Origin: Amorphochlora amoebiformis
Taxonomy: Eukaryota; Cercozoa; Chlorarachniophyceae
Direction: 5' to 3'
Length of the DNA: 64,000 bases
Assembly: GCA_054601695.1 (NCBI GenBank)
Contig: BAAHQB010000049.1
Coordinates: 899,963 to 963,962, forward strand
Position numbers and translations under genes: made by a program. The notes below the pieces were generated by a model. It made no database searches. It saw only the letters and a program-made list of their open reading frames with translations, and was not told where the DNA came from. This document shows, piece after piece, positions 30,681 through 64,000 of this stretch. The first letter of the stretch is position 1. Each line of letters begins with the position of its first letter.

Positions 30681-32311
30681 ATGGCGTCAACGTCCGACCT
30701 GGACGCCTATATTTCCAGCTTTGAGAAGGAAAATAAGGGCACTGAGAGCTATGATGTCTCCTCGTCGTCAGTACAAACCGAATTCCCCAAAAACTCCACC
30801 CAACCCCACGAGATTCAAACCTGCTGGCACTCTCAGACCCAGAAGAAAAGCTTCCAAGCCGAACCACGCCCACGCCCTCCCCCCGTACCATTTCCGCGTC
30901 TGGTATCGATCAAAATATCTCACTCAGCTAGCATCATCTCATTCATATGAATACATCGTAGGAAGCTCGATCAATCCGTTCAACGCTGCGGAAGGCCCAT
31001 AGAGAAACTCAAGAGCGGATCTCCCCAGACCTGGCGTTCGGCAACTTCCCCGCGCTGATCTCCCCCGCTGACTCCCATTACTCTTCTGGACTAGCCCGAT
31101 ACTATCTTCCACGGATAAAGGCCCTGGCGGCGTCGCCCAGGAGAGGGAAGGTAGGGAACATCATCCCGACTCGAGGGTTGCGATGTTTGGAAGTTGAGGA
31201 TATTGGAAGCCATGACGGGAACGCAAATGATTCGGATTCGACCACGTCGACCGAACACATTGAGCGGCCCCTTGACTTCGATAGGATCTACAGAGATATG
31301 GAAGGAATTGATAAGGATAATGACGATGCACTTGTCGATATCAACAGCAAGCAACCGTCGCAGGAAAATGTCCCTAGTGCACTGAAATCCTTAAACTTCT
31401 TCGAGGCGAAAATGAAAGCACCCTCTCCCTCCCTCCACCGGAAATCAGGTGTGAAGGTCGGTGTGGTAATGCCTAGAGGCCAGTCTGTTCGGCAGAGACC
31501 TGCTGCACGGGAACAACCTCAACTAACAGTAACATCAATATCATCACCCGCGGGCACTGGGATTCGGACAACCTCCCCCCTCAAACGCCTAATCGGCGTT
31601 GTGCAAAGAGCTGAATCGCAACACGACGCGACGAGCGAGAACTCGATGTGGCATCTTGGTCAAATTTCGAACCCTGACGACCCGAGCTGGAGACGCATGC
31701 ACTTCGAGTGCTGTGCTGCCTGCCAGCGCGAGGTTAGAGTGACCCGTGGGAACAGGCATCCCAGACCCATCGGAACGGAAGCATTCTTCGTTAGCGTGTC
31801 GTGCTATGCACGAGCCAAAGCCCGAATGTTGTTGATCAGTGACAAACGACTGTGGCTTCCGGATGTTCAGAAAGAGGGAAAAACAGAGCACATGGGACAG
31901 AAAACATCCGGTCAGCTGGGGTTAAGAGTGGGGGTCTCTATAAGTTAGCGTTTGGTTGACACGAGGGTGAAGGTACCAATGGGTGAGTGATAACATTCAG
32001 GATTGTTAGATACTGTTACTAGGAAAGCGAATCTGAGTACAAAGGTATCACCACTGGTCGTAGGTACTGCCATCGACTCTAAGACGTCAATTGAAGGCAA
32101 CCCTAAATGTACACACCCAATCCCTGACCGAAACCTAAACTAAGACCTTAGCCAACCGTGTGTGTCAAGTGCGTTTCTATACATCGTAATACATATGTTT
32201 ACACACATATATACGCGAATATGTGTATAGATACATATATACATGTTGTATGTATTACATTAAAGATGTTTTTTTTGTGCTAGTGTCTACATATGGGCTT
32301 ACATACATATG

Positions 32312-32397
<86 letters not shown>

Positions 32398-32468
32398 TAC
32401 TGTGTGTGTAAACTTATTTACATGTTATTTTCTCTCTTTTCACCTCCTCTCTCTCTCCTGCTATATTA

Positions 32469-32499
<31 letters not shown>

Positions 32500-32727
32500 T
32501 ATATCTACATATATATATATATATATATGTATGTTTATATTTACATATGTATATATATACAAATGTATATATATATATATATATATATCAATTATATTCC
32601 AATCTATATCGTACTGATGTAAAGATGAATTACCAAATATGTGTGTAATACATACATAGATATATTTATGTATATATGTATACATACATATATGTATATA
32701 TATATATATATTATATATATATATATA

Positions 32728-32805
<78 letters not shown>

Positions 32806-32904
32806 ATATATATATATATTATATATATAAATTATCTACGCATCTTAACTTTTAAGTACATATATGCACATGTACATAAAGATTTTTATGGGTGTAGATA
32901 TTCG

Positions 32905-32966
<62 letters not shown>

Positions 32967-33118
32967 TATATATTTATATTTATATTTATATATATATATA
33001 TATATGTATGTATATTGGATATAATATTACACATGAATACATATACAATTTAGACGTTCTACATTATTAAAGCATTTCTGTAAACACACACATATATATA
33101 TATACATATATATATATA

Positions 33119-33173
<55 letters not shown>

Positions 33174-33236
33174 GTGTGTGTGTGTTCACAGAAATGCTTT
33201 AATAATGTACATGCATAATTACATGTATATATATAC

Positions 33237-33303
<67 letters not shown>

Positions 33304-33306
33304 GTA

Positions 33307-33369
<63 letters not shown>

Positions 33370-33748
33370 ATGTATATGTGTGTGTGTGTGTACATACATA
33401 TATGTATATGTGTGCGTACATATACACTGAAATATATATACTAGAAACACATAGATAAATGTATATATACATACACAGATTGGAAGCAGAAAGGTAATGT
33501 ATATATTTAAGCATATGTGTGATGCTATAATTGTAGGCACGGTCCCCCACCCACCTAAAACACCAGAACCAGTCTCGTCGACGATGCCGACGCGAGAAGA
33601 TTCAAAGCCAACTAGAAAGGCTGATGAAAAGAGCCTCGTGACTGATAGGCCGGATAGTATAAGGCTAAATCAATCTGTTCAGGAAACTCTGCAGTATATA
33701 AAAAGCCTTACTCAGCCTCACTTAGGAGAGTCTGAGGAAACATGTTAG
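30681..33748 (+). CDS. Large low-complexity protein, four exons, unrecognised
   Basis: Exons: 30681-30902, 30962-31943, 33479-33493 (15-nt micro-exon) and 33537-33748. The first 74 residues are Ser/Thr-rich then Pro-rich ([15 protein letters not shown]). The second exon is open for 328 codons, with Asp/Ser-rich stretches and a Cys-containing part ([18 protein letters not shown]); unspliced it would stop at TAG 31946-31948. Using the donor at 31944 and the phase-preserving micro-exon (NWKQK) links it to a 70-codon terminal exon with a Thr/Pro/Glu-rich start ([20 protein letters not shown]) ending GESEETC and TAG. Both endings are possible. Composition suggests largely disordered protein; no domain is recognised. 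It is transcribed divergently from the CDF gene. Confidence 0.58.
31949..33478. other. Intron (or intergenic) TA-rich stretch with a hairpin
   Basis: About 230 bp of ordinary sequence to 32180 contains possible alternative exon pieces (32013-32045, 32063-32092) that fit only some phases. After that it is TA repeats with TTTA variants and the inverted repeat at 33061-33208. I see nothing else coding. Confidence 0.45.
33061..33208. repeat. Inverted repeat closing a TA core
   Basis: ACATTATTAAAGCATTTCTG (33061-33080) is the exact reverse complement of sequence ending at about 33208 (CAGAAATGCTTTAATAATGT). The pairing continues through ACACACAC/GTGTGTGT and into the (TA)n core, so the whole block of about 148 bp can fold as one long hairpin or cruciform. 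Confidence 0.9.
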
Positions 33749-34406
33749 CGGTGCGAGATCAACATCTAATTACCGCAAATACTGCAAGATCTAGAAGACT
33801 GAGACTTATCTAGTTATGCATAAGTGACACACTCCAGACACTGCTGAGTGATCGTGACGTGCGCAATGTAGTAGTGTTTAGAGTATACTCTAGATACTAC
33901 TAGTACTACTATATATATAGTATATCTGTATATACCACGTTGCCATACTCTAGATACTCTAGAGAGATTAAAAATTATCGTGGATGTGATAACTAGATAG
34001 TACTAGAGTAAATAGACTTCAGCTGTTAGCTAGATCTTACGCCACTTATGGACTTATAGTTAAGTTATTCTGCCGGGTTAAGATAGTGATGCAGATATGT
34101 AATACCTAGAATACTAGAATAGGATTTATTTAACTTTTCCTCTAGAGCGCATGATCTAGATGATCTAGATGATAGCTCTGGATCTTCTAGATCTTTTTGA
34201 TAACTACTTACAACAGCTGGATTTGTTAGCTTAATTAATGAAGCCGTGCATGCGTACTATCTGACTGCGTTTAGCGTGTAGCTAGAGGGATACAACTTTG
34301 TCCTCGAGCGTAGGGGTCACAGGTGTCGTAGGCGAGACGGGTTTAAGATTAAGGCTTATGGGCGGATGAGGCGACTGATAGTAGCAATTCGTTAGTGCGA
34401 AAAGTT
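33749..34406. other. Second CTAG-rich intergenic zone
   Basis: About 16 CTAG tetramers fall in roughly 500 bp (33780-34280), many as TCTAGA or GATCTAGATGATCTAG, plus TACTAGTACTACTATA. It follows the stop of the gene at 30681-33748 and precedes the 3' end of a minus-strand gene, so it is a convergent intergenic region. No open frame is convincing. Confidence 0.8.
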
Positions 34407-34832
34407 TCAAACCATATAATTCATTAGTACGAAGAGTACATGGGTTCCATCACGACGACTTGTAGTCCAGGATGCTCTCTGATATATGTAGATGTATATA
34501 TGTATAACCATATATATTACATAAGAGGTAACTTACTTCCAACGATACATGTACATATACGTTACCTACCACATCCATAAACACGCACGACCACATTACC
34601 ACTCTGTAATCCTCTCTGGCTAAGTATTAGACACATATATACCCAGGTACAATAGGAATGCGAGATATAGCATGTGCGAGCACACCCAAGACATACAATA
34701 ACGTACCGAACTCCGATTGACTACGGTAAGAGGTGACTGGACCGTTCTCAATGTCGTACTGGGAGTATCACCAGGCGTTGGGGCTCCCACCACCACACCC
34801 TCAATGCTCACCTTCGGAATATGTATTGTCAT
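34407..34832 (-). CDS. 90-residue unrecognised protein, three exons
   Basis: Exons: 34832-34707, 34611-34537 and 34478-34407, all joined in phase 0. The first 42 residues are MTIHIPKVSIEGVVVGAPTP followed by a Thr/Ser-rich segment. The middle exon is hydrophobic (VVMWSCVFMDVVGNVYVHV) with a consensus GTAAGT donor. The last ends LFVLMNYMV at TGA. Introns are short (95 and 58 nt) and free of TA repeat, unlike those of the neighbours. No family is recognised; one membrane segment is possible. Confidence 0.52.
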
Positions 34833-34917
34833 ATGTGTATATACGTACATATAAAAATAATAATGATAATAATATGATATTCATAATAACTAATGCTCAA
34901 AAACAGCAAGAAAAGTA

Positions 34918-34963
<46 letters not shown>

Positions 34964-34975
34964 TTATATATACAG

Positions 34976-35049
<74 letters not shown>

Positions 35050-35112
35050 TATTTGCACGAAAGCACGTATATATAACATGCATATATATATATATATACA
35101 TATATATATGTA

Positions 35113-35181
<69 letters not shown>

Positions 35182-35186
35182 TGACC
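34833..35186. repeat. TA microsatellite between two minus-strand genes
   Basis: AAT/ATAAT-rich sequence, then (TA)n with short breaks (GTATTATTTGCACGAAAGCA at about 35045). Nothing coding is visible. Confidence 0.65.
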
Positions 35187-35351
35187 TTATGTGGGTTCTT
35201 TTGATTGTTGGCAAGGGCAATTGGTATAGAGTGGTGTGGTAACGATACATGACGCTTGTGTCTGCTCAAAGACCGTCTGGAAACATATGAGCATCCACAT
35301 TTACATATTTATATGGATTGCATATATATATACATACATATATATGTATAA

Positions 35352-35382
<31 letters not shown>

Positions 35383-35703
35383 TACACATATACATACAGA
35401 CGTACTCATATTTAAATGTATTTTTAATGCAAGGCAGTCCCCTACACCCAAAGTTATGGGTTTTAAACCAGTTACATATTGCTAGGGATATACTGGAAAT
35501 TACTCGAGATCCGTTAGTGAATACCCGGTGGTACCGGGTAGTACTAGGTAGTAGGATTCTTGGTCTTCCTCTACAAGGTTCCAGAAGGATTGTCAAGATA
35601 TTATCGACACCCTGTAGATAGTTCTCAAATCCTCTGGATTACTAAGCAGCTCATTCCAACACGTTGATCATATTCAAATAAAACACATACGCGTCTCAAT
35701 CAT
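35187..35703 (-). CDS. 71-residue unrecognised protein, three exons
   Basis: Exons: 35703-35687, 35633-35525 and 35276-35187. It starts [20 protein letters not shown] and continues through [20 protein letters not shown] to a Cys-containing end ([16 protein letters not shown]) and TAA. Phases fit (2, then 0). The last two introns differ in type: 53 nt without TA, then 248 nt with TA repeat. Other frames of the same exons are also partly open, so the model is moderate. Confidence 0.48.
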
Positions 35704-36612
<909 letters not shown>

Positions 36613-36689
36613 ATGGACGTTATTATTAAGGTGAGCACGACAATTTATATTTACACTCAGCTAGATGAACACACACACACATACATACA

Positions 36690-36734
<45 letters not shown>

Positions 36735-37072
36735 CACACGCACATACGCACACATACACGAGCACAGTCCATACACTCACGAATCTATACAAAACAATTA
36801 TAACTTAAAATCTGAATATAAAGTACAGTCTTACCGCTTTGTGTGGGTATTTATATCCCCAGCAGTACCGTTACTGGTAGCACGCTTGTCTTCAACACAT
36901 TCAGATCCAACATTCGTCGACTCACTTAAAAAATAAAACTTCAGCTCAGAGATAAACAAGTGGAAGAAAATGTTATCCAGGCCAGTTTAGAGCTAAAATC
37001 GCGAAATCTCTTCTATCTCAGTGAGTAAGGTTTTGGTTCTTATAAGACTGCGGAGAAACGTATATATACTAG

Positions 37073-37114
<42 letters not shown>

Positions 37115-37161
37115 TAATAATTCTTTTCTATTTTTATACAGCATATAAATGCGTACATTGA
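36613..37161 (+). CDS. Possible mini-gene with a short helix
   Basis: ATG at 36613 encodes MDVIIK and a strong donor (AAG/GTGAGC). Exon 36945-37020 encodes a charged helix ([20 protein letters not shown]) with a GTGAGT donor. A terminal exon at 37142-37161 follows a good polypyrimidine acceptor (TTCTATTTTTATACAG) and stops at TGA. About 38 residues. An alternative frame in the intron (about 36858-36930: [14 protein letters not shown]) is also open. It may be part of something larger. Confidence 0.3.
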
Positions 37162-62324
<25,163 letters not shown>

Positions 62325-62539
62325 AGTTTCGGAACAGAGGCTCTCCCGGAGCCTCTCCGGTCTGATGAAGTCTTGGAAGCCGAAGAAACGCGAAAATTAG
62401 AACTTGACTTTATTATGTATTAATAAGATCATTCAAGAATCGAATTCGAATCAAGAGGAGTCGATAATAGTATCGACTATGTAGTATTAAGTGTTAGGTA
62501 ACTTAGGTTGCTCATGGTGTTTAATGACCTACCGCATGG
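62325..62539. promoter_or_regulatory. Upstream region of the PhnD-type gene
   Basis: The 215 bp upstream (rightward) of the minus-strand ATG at 62324 is free of TA repeat. It contains GAATTCGAATC and TAGTATCGACTATG-type motifs and a possible divergent frame at 62540. Promoter status is by position only. The plus frame over 62203-62400 is the antisense of exon 1. Confidence 0.35.
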
Positions 62540-62734
62540 ATGACTCAGGATTCAGCCTTGTGCATCTCTGTACCAAGCGTACAAAAACGGAATTCACACA
62601 ACACGAGAAAGAAGAAAAGAAAGGAACTGGTAGAGTGGGAGTCGAAATCATCACCTGACCTTGAAGCTGTCTCCAGCTGTCCGCTTTCACGGAGCACGTT
62701 CATTTATTCACAGGAAGATTGCCGAATTATATAA
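62540..62734 (+). CDS. Possible single-exon 64-residue protein
   Basis: ATG 62540 to TAA 62732-62734. It starts MTQDSALCISVPSVQKRNSH, has a basic core (NTRKKKRKELVEW) and a Ser-rich end. It is intronless and lies outside any repeat, divergent from the PhnD-type gene. There is no family match; it could be chance. Confidence 0.3.
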   Translation: MTQDSALCISVPSVQKRNSHNTRKKKRKELVEWESKSSPDLEAVSSCPLSRSTFIYSQEDCRII

Positions 62735-63799
62735 GATATCGAGGACGATTTATGGATATAAGAATCACTTGATCTTGATATCCCCGAATTAATATCCACA
62801 TATCAAAAATAAAATATATGCCATTCAGCCGGCGGGGGGGAGGGATATGGGAGCAAGTTTACAAGTCTGATGATCCTTGGAATCCTTCTTCGTGAATCTC
62901 CTTGGTCCTTTTCATCGGCACTGGGTTCAGCCAGGCTTCATGACTCCTTATAATTAAGTTCGAACGTTACATCAATTCATCGTGGCGATGCATAACGTGT
63001 TTACAGAATTTTTATTAAAATATTGCACACGTAATTCTCTTTTTTTCACTCCTCTACCAGCATAATGTTCATCATGAAGCTAATGGACTATCCGAAGTTG
63101 CCTGGCGATGTAACATAGAAATAACGGCATGCCACTGACCGTATGGTCCGATCCTCTATGCATCATAGAGTTGGGATGCGCCATCATGCAGCGCATGCTA
63201 TCTAGAATATGCAGATCTAGAGCATGTACCATAACCTCTAGATTTAGATAAGTGATATCATGCACTTGAAATCTACTATTGAAATAATAAGTTAGTCTAG
63301 CAAACTTTCATAGATCGATCAGTGTTATCATTGAAGGTAGCTATGAGTCTATGACCAGTGTACGACTTCATTCTGATGATGGGTGAATAGTGAATTCATA
63401 TAGCCATCTAGATCATAGCTCAAATTTACTGATTGCATGTTGTGACTAGATGATGAACTTAAATTCCACATCGATATCACGGCAGGCATTTCCAAATCAA
63501 ACGTTCACACTGTGATGCCATATTGATGAAATAGATAAACTAGTTCAATCGAATTAAGCTTGTCCCTCAGAAGCTTGTCCCTCAGAAGCTTGTCCCTCAG
63601 AAGCTTGTCCCTCAGAGGAGTATATGACAACAAATTTGCAATCAAGTACATCAATCTCCTAGATCTCGCGAAACTTTTGATTTATACCTTTGCGTTGTCC
63701 GCCAGGGCATGATGAACAACTCTCCTCAACGTAACTTACTATAAGGTGGTAGAGCTGCCCAAATTTTCAAAAAACTAGTTAAAATACTCTATACTCGAG

Positions 63800-63844
<45 letters not shown>

Positions 63845-63850
63845 GACAAA

Positions 63851-63903
<53 letters not shown>

Positions 63904-64000
63904 GCATAAATATAATATATTCAGAAGCTTGTCCCTCAAAGGAGTATACGACAACAAATTTGCAATCAGGTACGTCAATCTCGCGAAAGTTTTGATTTAT
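62735..64000. other. Intergenic, third CTAG-rich zone with a 15-bp array and a segment duplication
   Basis: CTAG-containing sequence with many TCTAGA and GATCTAG motifs runs over about 63180-63680. A 15-bp unit (AGAAGCTTGTCCCTC) is repeated four times at 63568-63617. The segment from the last unit (CAGAAGCTTGTCCCTCAGAG to TTTTGATTTAT, about 63601-63685) recurs in diverged form at 63921-64000 after a (TA)n stretch. A minus frame at 63080-63265 is open for 61 codons but unconvincing. Confidence 0.7.

Overview
The window is nuclear DNA of an intron-dense eukaryote, most likely a unicellular protist; I cannot name the lineage. Between islands of ordinary sequence, most bases are (TA)n and (TA/CA/TG)n microsatellite, so nearly all long simple open frames (Ile-Tyr, Ala-Arg, Ser-Leu-Pro, poly-Gly) are repeat artefacts. 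Real genes are chains of short exons, often 15-120 nt, split by two intron classes: compact introns of about 41-110 nt and large introns filled with TA repeats. I rebuilt genes by hand, requiring an AG acceptor, a GT donor (one GC donor), matching codon phase across every junction, and an in-frame stop.

Layout. Plus strand, left third: the end of a basic low-complexity gene (794-1331); an unrecognised acidic-tailed gene (1992-8402); a 13-exon J-domain (DnaJ/Hsp40) gene (8910-13876); a charged coiled-coil-like gene (14211-18138); and two small unrecognised genes (18358-19764, 20343-21180). A CTAG-rich intergenic zone and the end of a small Cys-containing gene (22968-23359) follow. Minus strand: a 14-exon cation diffusion facilitator (CDF/ZnT-like) transporter (23624-30472), divergent from a long low-complexity plus-strand gene (30681-33748). 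Then come a second CTAG-rich zone, two short minus-strand genes (34407-34832, 35187-35703) and a weak plus-strand mini-gene (36613-37161).

The right half is two large minus-strand genes. One is a multi-membrane-segment protein (38156-48372). The other is a 15-exon secreted protein with a signal peptide, a complete PhnD-type (phosphate/phosphonate-binding, periplasmic-binding-protein-like) domain and a Cys-rich tail (49505-62324). The last 1.7 kb is mostly intergenic.

The most unusual points are the PhnD-like extracellular receptor-type gene in a eukaryote, repeated partial exon duplications lying in TA introns, three CTAG-saturated intergenic zones, near-perfect hairpins, and a pure (CG)n block of about 320 bp inside an intron. 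I see no operons, tRNAs, rRNAs, CRISPR arrays or recognisable transposase genes. Two candidate exon pairs in the PhnD region fitted all splice phases yet proved wrong against the protein family, so short genes without a recognised family carry real uncertainty.
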